From Azospirillum griseum (GTDB lineage: Bacteria > Pseudomonadota > Alphaproteobacteria > Azospirillales > Azospirillaceae): DNA of 64,000 nt. The position numbers and the translations under genes were made by a program. The stretch spans positions 186,001 to 250,000 of the forward strand of contig NZ_RXMA01000002.1 of assembly GCF_003966125.1 (NCBI RefSeq). Direction: 5' to 3'. Below, piece after piece: positions 16,582-26,170 of this stretch. The notes under the pieces are model-generated. The model saw only the letters and a program-made list of their open reading frames with translations, had not been told where the DNA came from and made no database searches. Within the stretch, counting starts at the first letter, position 1. Each line of letters begins with the position of its first letter.

Positions 16582-17933
16582 GCCGACGCCTTTCCCCCGC
16601 CGCGCCGTCCGCGCCGGGGCGCTGCGCCCGCCGCCGCGCGCTCGGCGCGGATGCGCTCCAGCAGGACGGAGGCCGGTTCGTCGTTCGGATCCTGCGGAAC
16701 CAGTTCGCCCCGGAACGCCTTGGCGAGAATGGATTGGTCGAGGGTGGCGAGGCGGTCGGTGGCTGTATCGAGTTGAACGCGACACTTTTCAATGGCGCCC
16801 AACCCCAGCCGTATGTGCCGAATCTCCTTTGCCTGAACGTCGATGCTTGGCACATCCACCGTGATGGAAGAGAGGTCGTGCTGAGAGATCTTCCAAATTC
16901 CGGCTGTGGTCTTCACGCGGGATCGTATCTGTTCGCGTATTTGAGGCGCGCCCCAGATTAATGCGAACCACTCGGGAAGAATCGTATTCTGATCAAGGCG
17001 CATACGGATCATCGTATCGGGGAAGACAATCTCCTCGGGCGGAGTTGATGCCAAAGCACCCCGCCCCACCAATTCAAGGCTGCCGTTGCCTCGTGAAACA
17101 AAGAAGTCATTCTTGCGGATATAGATCCTTCGCGCTCTGCTTTCCTCAAGTGGAATATAGCGGCGAGCGTCAAAGTTGATCCCTTGATCCGTGAGAGCGT
17201 TCAGTTTCAATGCCGGAATTCCAGGAGGGATATCGGTTCCTCTGATGGAGATTCCATTGCACGTTGGCTCCGCAACCAATTCTCCCACAGGCATTGATCG
17301 TCGTCCGCTGTCTCCGTCGCTCGTCAGGTCGCCGCGGAAGGCGGCGGCGAGGATGGATTGGCGGTAGCGGTCGATCAGCGCTGGCAGCGAGTCCAGCGCC
17401 TCCCGCGCCCGGCGCGACCGGGCTGTCAGCGCCTCGATCTTTTCGACGATGCGGCGCTGTTCGGGGAGGGGAGGGATTGAGCATTCAATTTCCTTTATTA
17501 TCTGCTGACTGATATTTGGTTGTGCGCCCCCTTGTGCTTTGGCTTTGAGATCATTTCTCATTTCCTTGAGATAATAGAACAGATAGGGTATTATATCGCA
17601 ATTCTGTCCGGAAGCTATCAAAGCGGCGCACGCTTGATTTGTTGCCGCTGGAATTGGCAACAGGCCAAGCTTTCCAGTCGTAGCGCCGTACATGGCTACT
17701 AGCAAACTTCCAGTTGGAAATATTTTCGCCGAACTATTCAGCAATCCATCCTGAGTGATGTGATCCTCAATTTCCTTGATGATGCCATCGTTCAGGTCCC
17801 CGGTTTTTACCCAGGGTATGTTTCCACCATAATATGACGCTACCTTTGTGCTTGGAGTTCCACCACTGGACCATTCCCCAAGCTCGCCAAGCGTTGCAAA
17901 ACTCCACCCCGTCGGCAACTCCCGCCCGCTCAT
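16578..17933 (-). CDS. hsdS: type I restriction-modification specificity subunit HsdS
   Basis: A 451-aa subunit that recognises the bipartite DNA target for the HsdM/HsdR complex. It has two target-recognition domains (about 1-165 and 215-395), each followed by a conserved helical spacer. The first spacer contains PPLPEQRRIVEKIEALTARS; the second ends in LDQSILAKAFRGELVPQDPN. ATG 17933 overlaps the hsdM stop (ATGA) and its own stop overlaps the next gene. The recognition-domain stretch around 16.8-17.85 kb is clearly AT-richer than hsdM and hsdR, a sign of domain exchange. Confidence 0.95.
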   Translation of the reverse strand: MSGRELPTGWSFATLGELGEWSSGGTPSTKVASYYGGNIPWVKTGDLNDGIIKEIEDHITQDGLLNSSAKIFPTGSLLVAMYGATTGKLGLLPIPAATNQACAALIASGQNCDIIPYLFYYLKEMRNDLKAKAQGGAQPNISQQIIKEIECSIPPLPEQRRIVEKIEALTARSRRAREALDSLPALIDRYRQSILAAAFRGDLTSDGDSGRRSMPVGELVAEPTCNGISIRGTDIPPGIPALKLNALTDQGINFDARRYIPLEESRARRIYIRKNDFFVSRGNGSLELVGRGALASTPPEEIVFPDTMIRMRLDQNTILPEWFALIWGAPQIREQIRSRVKTTAGIWKISQHDLSSITVDVPSIDVQAKEIRHIRLGLGAIEKCRVQLDTATDRLATLDQSILAKAFRGELVPQDPNDEPASVLLERIRAERAAAGAAPRRGRRGGGKASA

Positions 17934-19381
17934 TCCGCGACCTCCGACACGGCGTCGCCAGCCGTCTCGTCCATCCCCAGCAGGTCGGACAGCGCCTCCA
18001 TCTCCTCCAGCGCGGTGCGCAGCGCGTCCATGATCTCGGCGGCGATCACGTCGGGTTCGGGCAACTCCGTCTCGGCGCTGTCGTCGCGCAGCCACGCGAT
18101 GTCCAGGTTGTCGTTGCGCGCGGCGATCTGCTCGCGGGTGAAGCGGCGGAAGCGGCCCTGCTCGCCCTCGTCGGTGCGCGGGGCCTTGCCCAGCGGGTCG
18201 GGGCCGTAGGCGGCCTCGAACGGGGCGAAGTGGTCGCGGGTCAGGGGGCGGGTCTTGCCGAACTGCGGCATGTTGGAGCGCAGATCGTAGATCCAAACCT
18301 CCCCCGTGTTGCCCCGGTCGGTGTGGCCGCGGGTGAAGAACAGGACGTTGGTCTTGACCCCCTGGCTGTAGAAGATGCCGGTCGGCAGGCGAAGGATGGT
18401 GTGCAGGTCGCACTTGTCCATCAGGTCGCGGCGGATGTCGCGCCCGGCGTTGTCCTCGAACAGCACGTTGTCGGGCAGCACCACCGCCGCCCGCCCGCCG
18501 GGCCTCAGGCCCCGGTAAATGTGCTGGAGGAAGGCCAATTGCTTGTTGGAGGTGGGGTAGGTGAAGTCGTCGCGACTCGGCAGGCCGCCACCCTTCTTCG
18601 TCCCGAAGGGCGGGTTGGTCAGGATGACGTGCGCCTTCGGCAGCCGGGTTCCCTGCTCCGACAGCGCGTCGCCGAGTTGGAGGTCGCCGGTGACGTCGTG
18701 CAGCATCAGGTTCATCAGCCCCAGTCGGTGGGCGTCCGGCACCAGCTCCATCCCACAGAAGGCGGTGTGGCGCTGGAAATACTGCTCGGCCTCCGTCAGA
18801 TCCCACAGGTTGTTGGTGTGGGTCTTGATCCAGCGGTCGGCGGCGATCAGGAAGCCGCCGGTGCCCGCCGCCGGGTCCTGGACATACTCGCCGGCCTTCG
18901 GCTGCATCAGCGCGACCATGTTGTCGATCAGCGGGCGCGGCGTGAAGTACTGGCCGGCGCCCGACTTCTTCTCCGTCGCGTTGCGCTCCAGAAGGCCCTC
19001 GTACATGTTTCCGAGGCCCTCTTCCCGCGCCGAGTACCAGTCCAGCCCGTCGATCGCCTCGACCAGCGCCTTGAGGATGCGCGGCTGGCGCAGGCTGGTC
19101 TGCGCGTTCTGGAAGATCGCCTGCACCTGCGACGACCCGTAGGTGCCCAGGTGGATCAGCATCTCCTTGTAGAAGGTGAGCTGTTCCAACCCCTGGCGCC
19201 GGCTGACGTCGGTCCAGCGGTAGCCTTCCGGCAACTGCTCCTCCGCCCCCGTCTCCGCCGCCATCTTCAGGAAGATCAGGTAGGTCAGTTCCGTGACGTA
19301 CTGATGGTAGGTGATGCCGTCATCCCGCAGGATGTGGCACAGGCCCCAGAGCTTGGAGACGATGTCAGTGGTGGCAGTCAT
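17930..19381 (-). CDS. hsdM: type I restriction-modification DNA methyltransferase HsdM
   Basis: A 483-aa N6-adenine methyltransferase subunit. An N-terminal helical HsdM_N domain (1-125) is followed by the SAM-dependent domain, with motif I DPAAGTGGF (169-177) and catalytic motif IV NPPF (256-259). GAGQYFTPRPL at 141-151 is the typical N6-MTase helix. It protects host DNA at sites chosen by HsdS and is needed for restriction. It lies 26 bp after a low-GC membrane-protein gene and overlaps hsdS. Confidence 0.97.
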   Translation of the reverse strand: MTATTDIVSKLWGLCHILRDDGITYHQYVTELTYLIFLKMAAETGAEEQLPEGYRWTDVSRRQGLEQLTFYKEMLIHLGTYGSSQVQAIFQNAQTSLRQPRILKALVEAIDGLDWYSAREEGLGNMYEGLLERNATEKKSGAGQYFTPRPLIDNMVALMQPKAGEYVQDPAAGTGGFLIAADRWIKTHTNNLWDLTEAEQYFQRHTAFCGMELVPDAHRLGLMNLMLHDVTGDLQLGDALSEQGTRLPKAHVILTNPPFGTKKGGGLPSRDDFTYPTSNKQLAFLQHIYRGLRPGGRAAVVLPDNVLFEDNAGRDIRRDLMDKCDLHTILRLPTGIFYSQGVKTNVLFFTRGHTDRGNTGEVWIYDLRSNMPQFGKTRPLTRDHFAPFEAAYGPDPLGKAPRTDEGEQGRFRRFTREQIAARNDNLDIAWLRDDSAETELPEPDVIAAEIMDALRTALEEMEALSDLLGMDETAGDAVSEVAE

Positions 19382-19407
19382 GGGGTGTGATCTTGTTCCG
19401 TTGCAGG

Positions 19408-19950
19408 CTAGCGCGTAATCAACACGCTAAAAGAGAAACTACCATCACCATTCATGGAGTTGTACAATCGAATAGCGTTTACTGTTAATATTGCAATCGA
19501 CAGGGCTACAGAAAACCCTGATATAGCCACGATAATTCGACTGTAGTTGGTGTTTTTGCTAGAATTAGAAAATAAGAACGCGGAAGCAACGATGAGAATA
19601 GGAACTGAGGCGGAGCATACCAATCGAGTCATGCGAAACTCTGGAATTGATATACCAAAATAATAATAGTGTAGGCTTGATTCTATCATTCCAGTAAAAA
19701 TCATTACAATTAAAACGGCCATAAGCCCGCCAAATCCAGCGGCAAATCCATTTGGTGGATCAAAAGAAAGACCAATCATAATCGCCCAAAAATATATTAT
19801 ATGGTACAATCTAAAATCTTTATCAGATTTCGGAGTCCAAATTTCACTAAATTCCACACCATCAAGAATAAATTTAGCGGCGATAAAAAAGAAGAAAGCA
19901 CCAAATAATCTTCCGTATACTTTGTCAAACAATAGGCTTCCCATTTGCAA
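19408..19950 (-). CDS. low-GC membrane protein inserted between hsdR and hsdM
   Basis: A 180-aa protein with about four hydrophobic segments (for example LFGAFFFFIAAKFIL, FGGLMAVLIVMIFTG, VPILIVASAFLFS, IIVAISGFSVALSIAILTV). It uses A/T-rich codons, unlike its neighbours. The stop lies 26 bp from the hsdM start, and hsdR ends 9 bp upstream of its ATG, so it is cotranscribed with the restriction genes. No known family recognised. The composition points to recent acquisition; a role in restriction is only inferred from context. Confidence 0.7.
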   Translation of the reverse strand: MQMGSLLFDKVYGRLFGAFFFFIAAKFILDGVEFSEIWTPKSDKDFRLYHIIYFWAIMIGLSFDPPNGFAAGFGGLMAVLIVMIFTGMIESSLHYYYFGISIPEFRMTRLVCSASVPILIVASAFLFSNSSKNTNYSRIIVAISGFSVALSIAILTVNAIRLYNSMNGDGSFSFSVLITR

Positions 19951-19959
19951 TTTTCCTTT

Positions 19960-22900
19960 TTAGCCAACCATCCACATATTGTCGCTGAGGCGGCCTAAAA
20001 TTTCATCCAATCGCCCGTCAAACACCTTGTCCAGCCGTTTGAATCCGCCGCCCTGCTGGCGGAACTCGCCCTGGTCCAACACCTCGCAATCGACGATGAC
20101 CTCCTTCTTCATCTGCCGTCCGATCCGTTCCAGCCAGTCGCGTTGCGCCTTGGTCCAGGGTTGGCTGGATAGCACCCGGCGCATCGCCCGGTCCACCCGC
20201 TCGTCGTAGGGGATCAGGGGATCGCCCAACGCGGCCTGCCGGATGTAACCGATGACCGAGGCGGCGATGTCGGCGTTCGTCGCGTCACGGAACGCGGCGC
20301 GCAGCTCTGCCTCGCCGAAGCCGTCGCGCTCCAGCAGCAGGCGGACCTCGCGAAGCTGGGCGCGGGTCAGCTCGCGAGGGCGGTTGGCGACGGCGTTCAG
20401 CGCCGGAACCCGGTTCAGGTTCTCCGCCAGGTAGCGACGGAAGCTGGCGAGGTAGTCCTCGGGCCGGGTGATGTTCGGGCCGTAGCCGGTCTCCTCGTGC
20501 CGAAACTCGTCGGTGCCGCCGTAGAGCGGCACATGGATGGGGTCGTCGGCGACGCGGGTGTCGAGCAGTTCCATCAGGGCGCGATGCTCGAGGAGGGTGC
20601 GGGCCGCTTCCTCGGGCGGCGCGTCCTTCACGCGGCGGATGAAGCTGTCCGGGTCGGTGCCGGCCAGCTCACGGAACCGGCGCTCGCCGGCCTCCGACAG
20701 GCGGCGGCGCTTGCGGTGCAGCTTGGCGACGATCTGGCCGACCAGCCAGCGCGCCCGCTGCGCGCGGCGCTCTGCGATCTCCGGGGCTGCGGGCGGCCCT
20801 TCGAACGGCGCCTGTTCCTCTTCGGCGAAGCCGGGCGGCGGCAGCGCCGGCGGGGGGGCCGGAAGGGGCGTGCCGGTGGCCTCGGCCAGTTCCTCCATCA
20901 GCGTCGCGAAGGTGATGTTCGGGTTGGCGACGACCGGTCGCATCTCCGTCAGGTCCTGCATCGCGGCGTAGAGGCCGACCGCGTCGAAGATGCGGAAGGC
21001 GGTCTTGTGCCGACCGGGGCCGAACAGGTCCTCGCACAGGCGGGTACCGCGGCCGATCATCTGCTCGTACAGGATGCGGCTGTTGACTCGGCGGATGAAG
21101 ACAAGGTTGACGATCTCCGGCACGTCGATGCCGGTGGTCAGCAGGTCCACGGTGACCGCGACCTTGGGCAGCGCCTCGTTCTTGAAGCGGCGGATCTGGC
21201 GCATCGGGTCGTCAGACCGCCCGGTGATCTTGGCGACCGTGTCGTTCTCCACCGCGCCGTAGCGGGCGGCGAAGGCGGTGCGCAAGGCGCCGACGACCAT
21301 GTCGGCGTGCAGGTCGGTGGCGCAGAAGACCAACGTCTTTCCCGGAAGGCCGGGGTCGATGTGGCCGGCGAGCCATTCGGCGATGACTCGGTTGAAGTCC
21401 GGCGTCAGGACCCTGCGGTTGAAGTCCTGCACGTCGAACCGGACCTCGTCATCCAGATGGATAAGGTCGAGCTGCCCGGTCCGGGTGTCGAGGACGTCCA
21501 CACGCTCCCCGGCGTCCCAGTGGATGCCTTCCTGGCTGAGCGCGGTGTGGGCGCGGATGGGCGGCTCGTGGTCCACCAGCCAGCCGTCAATCACCGCTTC
21601 CTGATAGGTGTAGCGGACGACGGGTTCGCCGAAGATCTCCACGGTGTGCAGGGCCGGCGTCGCGGTCAGCCCGACCTTCACCGCGTCGAAGCGGTCGAGC
21701 ACGCGGCGGTACTTGGAGACGTAGTCGTCCTGGCTGCGGAAGCTCAGCTCCTCGTCGCCCATCTCGCGGTCGAGCAGGTAACCGCGATGGCACTCGTCGA
21801 CGACGATGCAGTCGTACTGGTCGATCGCCGGCGGCTCCTCGCCGTAGAGGACGCGCTTGACCAGGGCCTGGACGGTGGCGATGTGCAGCTTGGTCTCGGG
21901 GTCGGGAAGGATGTCGCCCAGCTCCTTCACCGCGAAGATGTCGGCGAAGACCTGATGGTGTTCCATCCGCGTTTCCTTGAACGCGTTGCCGGCCTGCTCG
22001 CCGAGCGCCGTCCGGTCGACCAGGAACAGGATGCGGCGGAACCGCTGCGCCTTCAGCAGGCGGTAGACCAGCGCGATGCAGGTCTTGGTCTTGCCGGTGC
22101 CGGTCGCCATCGCGACCAGGATCTCGCGTCGGCCGGCGGAGATCGCCTCCTCGACGGCGCGGATGGCGCGCTGCTGGTAGTCGCGCAGGGGGAAGTTGAA
22201 GGCGAACGGGTCGCGCGACAGCCGGGCGTCGGCGGCGCGCGGGTCGTTGCGCAGCGCCTCGAGGAGGCCGGCGGGGGTGTACCAGCCGTCCAGCGCCTTG
22301 GCGAGGTTCTGCGGGTGGCGGCCGTCGCGGAACCAGATGCCGGACAGCGCCTCGAACTGGCGCAGGAAGGGGCGCCCGTTCGTCGAGAACAGGAAGGGCA
22401 CGCGCAGGTCGCCCCACGGCCCCTCGGATGGCGGCTGATCGTCGCCGCGCGGGACGTAGCCGCGGCTGTAGCGCTCCGCCCGGTTGATGAACTCCGACAC
22501 GTTGGCGTTGGCGCGCTTGGCCTCGACCATGCCGACGATGGTCAGGCCGGCGAACAGCGCGTAGTCGGCGACGCCGTCGGCGGTGGGCCATTCGGCGATC
22601 GCCAGATTGCGCCCCTTCTGCGGGCGGGCACCGGCGGCGTGGGTGAGCACTTCGCTGTCCGCCTCCCAGCCCGTGTCGCGGAGCTGGGCGTCGATCAGGC
22701 GGCGGGTTTCGCGCTCGTCGAGGTCGATGCCCTGGCCGATGGCATAGGCCACCTCGACGCGATCCTGGATGGCTTCCGCAGGCTCGCTCGCCGCCTGGGC
22801 CTGGGCGGCTGTCAGCTCGGCCTCGAGTCGCGCGCGGTCGGCGTCGGCCTCCTGGGCGAGCCGCTCCCAGGACTGGCGCTCGGCCTCGGCGCGGGCGGCG

Positions 22901-23469
22901 CGCTCCTCGGCGGACAGGCGGCGATCGGCCTCGGCCTGGGCCGCCGCCTGCGCCTCCGCCGCCATGCGCTCGTGCGCCGACTGCCGTTCGGCGAGCTCGC
23001 CGCGCAGCCGATCCAGTTCGGCCTTCAGCGCGGCGCCCTCGGCGCGCGGGTCCGGCGGCGGGACGAATGGGCTTGGCGCGAAGGCGCGATCGCCGGTGAT
23101 GGTCCGGTGGAACCAGACTCCCAGCGTCCGGGCGTTCTTCAGGCAGGACAGCGCCATCCGATGATCGCCGTCGAGATCGTGCGCGGCGTCGTTCCGGGCC
23201 TTGCGGAGAAAGTGGAAGAGGTCACCGACCTCGCGGGTCAGCACGCCGCGATCGCGGAGGCGGCGCAGCAGGTCGGCCTGCTTTTCCTCCGGGGAGGTCC
23301 ACATGCCGAGCTTGGCCGCCGTCAGCTGCGCCAGGAACTCGGCGAACTGCCCGATCTTAATGATGGAGGTGTTCGCGTCTTCCGCGAAGAAGCGCTCGGC
23401 CAAGGCACCCAGCCGTTCGAGCTGGACATCATGCCGTGCCAGGAACCCGAAATTGGACGAACGCGCCAC
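19960..23469 (-). CDS. hsdR: type I restriction enzyme HsdR (EcoEI-type)
   Basis: A 1169-aa motor and nuclease subunit. An N-terminal DUF4145-like domain (1-120) is followed by a strongly predicted coiled coil (about 145-235) and the PD-(D/E)XK nuclease with Asp302, Glu316 and Lys318 (DYALFAG...MVEAKRA). The SF2 helicase has Walker A ATGTGKT (455-461) and DECH (558-561). A long C-terminal assembly region follows. It starts at GTG 23469 with GGGAG upstream and is first in the operon. The nuclease and helicase motifs are intact, so it should cleave if HsdM and HsdS assemble. Confidence 0.96.
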   Translation of the reverse strand: MARSSNFGFLARHDVQLERLGALAERFFAEDANTSIIKIGQFAEFLAQLTAAKLGMWTSPEEKQADLLRRLRDRGVLTREVGDLFHFLRKARNDAAHDLDGDHRMALSCLKNARTLGVWFHRTITGDRAFAPSPFVPPPDPRAEGAALKAELDRLRGELAERQSAHERMAAEAQAAAQAEADRRLSAEERAARAEAERQSWERLAQEADADRARLEAELTAAQAQAASEPAEAIQDRVEVAYAIGQGIDLDERETRRLIDAQLRDTGWEADSEVLTHAAGARPQKGRNLAIAEWPTADGVADYALFAGLTIVGMVEAKRANANVSEFINRAERYSRGYVPRGDDQPPSEGPWGDLRVPFLFSTNGRPFLRQFEALSGIWFRDGRHPQNLAKALDGWYTPAGLLEALRNDPRAADARLSRDPFAFNFPLRDYQQRAIRAVEEAISAGRREILVAMATGTGKTKTCIALVYRLLKAQRFRRILFLVDRTALGEQAGNAFKETRMEHHQVFADIFAVKELGDILPDPETKLHIATVQALVKRVLYGEEPPAIDQYDCIVVDECHRGYLLDREMGDEELSFRSQDDYVSKYRRVLDRFDAVKVGLTATPALHTVEIFGEPVVRYTYQEAVIDGWLVDHEPPIRAHTALSQEGIHWDAGERVDVLDTRTGQLDLIHLDDEVRFDVQDFNRRVLTPDFNRVIAEWLAGHIDPGLPGKTLVFCATDLHADMVVGALRTAFAARYGAVENDTVAKITGRSDDPMRQIRRFKNEALPKVAVTVDLLTTGIDVPEIVNLVFIRRVNSRILYEQMIGRGTRLCEDLFGPGRHKTAFRIFDAVGLYAAMQDLTEMRPVVANPNITFATLMEELAEATGTPLPAPPPALPPPGFAEEEQAPFEGPPAAPEIAERRAQRARWLVGQIVAKLHRKRRRLSEAGERRFRELAGTDPDSFIRRVKDAPPEEAARTLLEHRALMELLDTRVADDPIHVPLYGGTDEFRHEETGYGPNITRPEDYLASFRRYLAENLNRVPALNAVANRPRELTRAQLREVRLLLERDGFGEAELRAAFRDATNADIAASVIGYIRQAALGDPLIPYDERVDRAMRRVLSSQPWTKAQRDWLERIGRQMKKEVIVDCEVLDQGEFRQQGGGFKRLDKVFDGRLDEILGRLSDNMWMVG

Positions 23470-23601
23470 AAGAATTCTCCCTTCGGTAGAAAACTCTACA
23501 CGCGGGTGCGGCCGCTGTCATCAGGTTCGATCAAGCTGGGGTTGGGGGAGGTATGCCCTTGAAGAAGGCGAAGCGAAGACCAGATCGCACTCGCGAAACG
23601 A

Positions 23602-23629
23602 GAAACGGGCCGGCAAGCCGACCCGTTTC
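23602..23629 (-). terminator. hairpin between glnA and hsdR
   Basis: A near-perfect stem gaaacggg...cccgtttc with an inner ccgg/ccg pairing lies between the recombined glnA end and hsdR. There is no clean T run, only TTTCTCGTTTC on the minus strand. It could limit readthrough from glnA into the element after integration removed glnA's own terminator. Confidence 0.5.
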
Positions 23630-23631
23630 CA

Positions 23632-23706
23632 CGTTAGACATCCGAGACTGCGGCTGTTGATTTTCCTTGGGTTTCTTTGCGCCAAATCTGGAGCAAAAGT
23701 CTAACG
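23632..23706. repeat. right-arm repeat (AAAAGTCTAACG) and an inverted half-site
   Basis: tggagcaaaagtctaacg at 23689-23706 repeats the left-arm motif at 2203-2223 in direct orientation, about 40 bp from the attR core. An inverted cgttagac lies at 23632-23639. The arrangement suits integrase arm or directionality-factor sites on both arms of attP. Confidence 0.6.
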
Positions 23707-23732
23707 ACTCCCAACGAAATCAACAACTTACA

Positions 23733-25142
23733 TCAAACGGAGTAATACATCTTGTACTCGATCGGGTGCGGCATGGTTTCGAACGCCATCATCTCTTCCG
23801 TGCGGAGGTCGATGTAGCCGTCGATCATGTCCTTCGAGAAGACATCGCCCTTGCGCAGGAAGTCGTTGTCTTCGCGCAGCGCGTTGAGCGCCTCACGCAG
23901 CGAGCCGCAGACGGTCGGAACCTTGGCCAGCTCTTCCTTCGGAAGGTCGTACAGGTTCTTGTCCATCGCGTCGCCGGGATGGATCTTGTTCTGGATCCCA
24001 TCCAGACCGGCCATCAGCATGGCGGCGAAGGCCAGGTACGGGTTGGCCGACGGATCCGGGAAGCGAACCTCGACGCGCTTGCCCTTCGGCGAGGCGACGT
24101 ACGGGATGCGGCAGGAGGCCGAACGGTTGCGGGCCGAGTAGGCCAGCAGAACCGGGGCTTCATAGCCCGGGACCAGACGCTTGTAGCTGTTGGTCGACGG
24201 GTTGGTGAAGGCGTTCAGGGCCTTGGCGTGCTTGATGATGCCGCCGATATAGTACAGGGCCAGTTCCGACAGGTCGGCGTACTGGTTGCCCGCAAACAGC
24301 GGCTGGCCGTCCTTCCAGATCGACTGGTGGCAGTGCATGCCCGAGCCGTTGTCACCGAAGACCGGCTTCGGCATGAAGGTCGCGGTCTTGCCATAGGCGT
24401 GGGCGACGTTGTGCACGACGTACTTGTAGTACTGCATGTTGTCGCCGGTGCGGACCAGCGTGTCGAACTTGATGCCCAGCTCGTGCTGAGCGGCGGCCAC
24501 CTCGTGGTGGTGCTTTTCCACCGGAACGCCCATCTCGGCCAGGACGCTCAGCATCTCGGCGCGCAGATCGTTGGCGCTGTCGATCGGGGCGACCGGGAAA
24601 TAACCGCCCTTGGTGCCCGGGCGGTGGCCCAGGTTGCCGTCTTCGTACGACTTGTCGGAGGAGTAGGAGCCTTCGTCCGAGGCGAACTCGTACGACACCT
24701 TGTTCATCTCAACGGCGTACTTGACGTCGTCGAACACGAAGAACTCGGCTTCCGGGCCGAAGAACACGGTGTCGCCGATGCCGGCCGAAGCGGTGTAACG
24801 CTCGGCGGCCTTGGCGATGCCGCGCGGGCAACGCTCGTAGGCCTGGCCGGTGCCCGGATCATACACGTCGCAGAGGATGTTCAGCGTCGGCTGGGCGGCG
24901 AACGGATCCATCACGGCGGTGGTCGGGTCGAGTTGCAGGATCATGTCCGACTCTTCGATGCCCTTCCAGCCGGCGATCGACGAGCCATCGAACATGATGC
25001 CGTCTTCGAACACGTCTTCATCAATGGTCGAGACGTGCTGAGCGGTGTGGTGCAGCTTGCCGCGCGGGTCGGTGAAGCGGAGGTCCACGTACTTGACGTC
25101 GTGTTCCTTAATCAGGTCGAAGACCTTGCTGATGTCGGACAT
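23733..25142 (-). CDS. glnA: glutamine synthetase type I, with C-terminus restored by the element
   Basis: A 469-aa GSI-beta enzyme making glutamine from glutamate, ammonia and ATP. All family motifs are present: [35 protein letters not shown], and the adenylylation Tyr398 in DKNLYDLP. The ATG at 25142 is preceded by AAAGAGAT. The last four codons and stop (TAT TAC TCC GTT TGA) lie beyond the attR core and differ from the chromosomal original (TAC TAT TCG GTC TGA) only at third positions, so the protein is unchanged. It lies downstream of glnB and probably shares its nitrogen-controlled transcript as well as having its own promoter. Confidence 0.98.
   Translation of the reverse strand: MSDISKVFDLIKEHDVKYVDLRFTDPRGKLHHTAQHVSTIDEDVFEDGIMFDGSSIAGWKGIEESDMILQLDPTTAVMDPFAAQPTLNILCDVYDPGTGQAYERCPRGIAKAAERYTASAGIGDTVFFGPEAEFFVFDDVKYAVEMNKVSYEFASDEGSYSSDKSYEDGNLGHRPGTKGGYFPVAPIDSANDLRAEMLSVLAEMGVPVEKHHHEVAAAQHELGIKFDTLVRTGDNMQYYKYVVHNVAHAYGKTATFMPKPVFGDNGSGMHCHQSIWKDGQPLFAGNQYADLSELALYYIGGIIKHAKALNAFTNPSTNSYKRLVPGYEAPVLLAYSARNRSASCRIPYVASPKGKRVEVRFPDPSANPYLAFAAMLMAGLDGIQNKIHPGDAMDKNLYDLPKEELAKVPTVCGSLREALNALREDNDFLRKGDVFSKDMIDGYIDLRTEEMMAFETMPHPIEYKMYYSV
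23746..23759. repeat. attR core (14 bp)
   Basis: An exact copy of the core at 2153-2166. Here it joins element DNA (which supplies the final YYSV codons and stop of glnA) to the chromosomal glnA body. Confidence 0.8.
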
Positions 25143-25233
25143 ATCTCTTTTTCCACGCTTAAGAGGGTTTGGATCCCGCTGCGTCAACGCCAGCCCTCGG
25201 CAGGATTGGCGATCAACGAGGCTCGCGGCGGAC

Positions 25234-25262
25234 GTTATGTCACGCCTTTCCCGCCTGCACAA
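25234..25262 (-). promoter_or_regulatory. possible sigma70-type promoter of glnA
   Basis: On the minus strand TTGTGC and CATAAC are separated by 17 bp, about 95 nt upstream of the glnA start. Azospirillum glnA is known to be transcribed both with glnB and from its own promoter, which makes a site here plausible. The match is by eye only. Confidence 0.4.
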
Positions 25263-25409
25263 CGCGCCAACCGAAAATGTCGCAAGCCGCACGGAACGTC
25301 ACAAACGAACCGGATCGGGGTGCGGCCTTTTCGTTAACGGTCATCGGCATTTGGGAAACGCGCATGTTGGCTACGGCTGATGGTTTGGGTTGGGTGGGGA
25401 CTGCCGCGA

Positions 25410-26170
<761 letters not shown>

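Larger units (their letters stand above)
2153..23759. mobile_element. 21.6-kb integrative mobilizable element inserted in the glnA 3' end
   Basis: The element is bounded by direct repeats of a 14-bp core in glnA and carries an integrase and AlpA-like protein at one end. It also has a relaxase-like gene with a MobC-like partner, KfrA-like and primase-like genes, and a restriction-modification cargo. Direct copies of an AGTCTAACG motif lie about 40 bp inside each core, the layout expected of integrase arm sites. No conjugation ATPase, coupling protein or pilus genes were seen, so transfer would need a helper. Local low-GC cargo (part of hsdS and 19408-19950) contrasts with the GC-rich backbone. 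Confidence 0.85.

Noticed and set aside
16578-18806. 742-codon start for hsdS
   Set aside because: The upstream part lies opposite-frame inside hsdM. The ATG overlapping the hsdM stop gives a normal HsdS start (MSGRELPTGWSFATLGELG).
20497-23562. Very long open frame (1021 codons) opposite hsdR on the plus strand
   Set aside because: It is the antisense shadow of a clear HsdR gene in GC-rich DNA. Its translation is Val/Gly/Asp/Arg-rich with no domains, and its G/C-bias falls on the wrong codon position.
2153-23759. Element as a prophage
   Set aside because: No capsid, portal, terminase or tail genes; gene content is of the mobilizable-element type.
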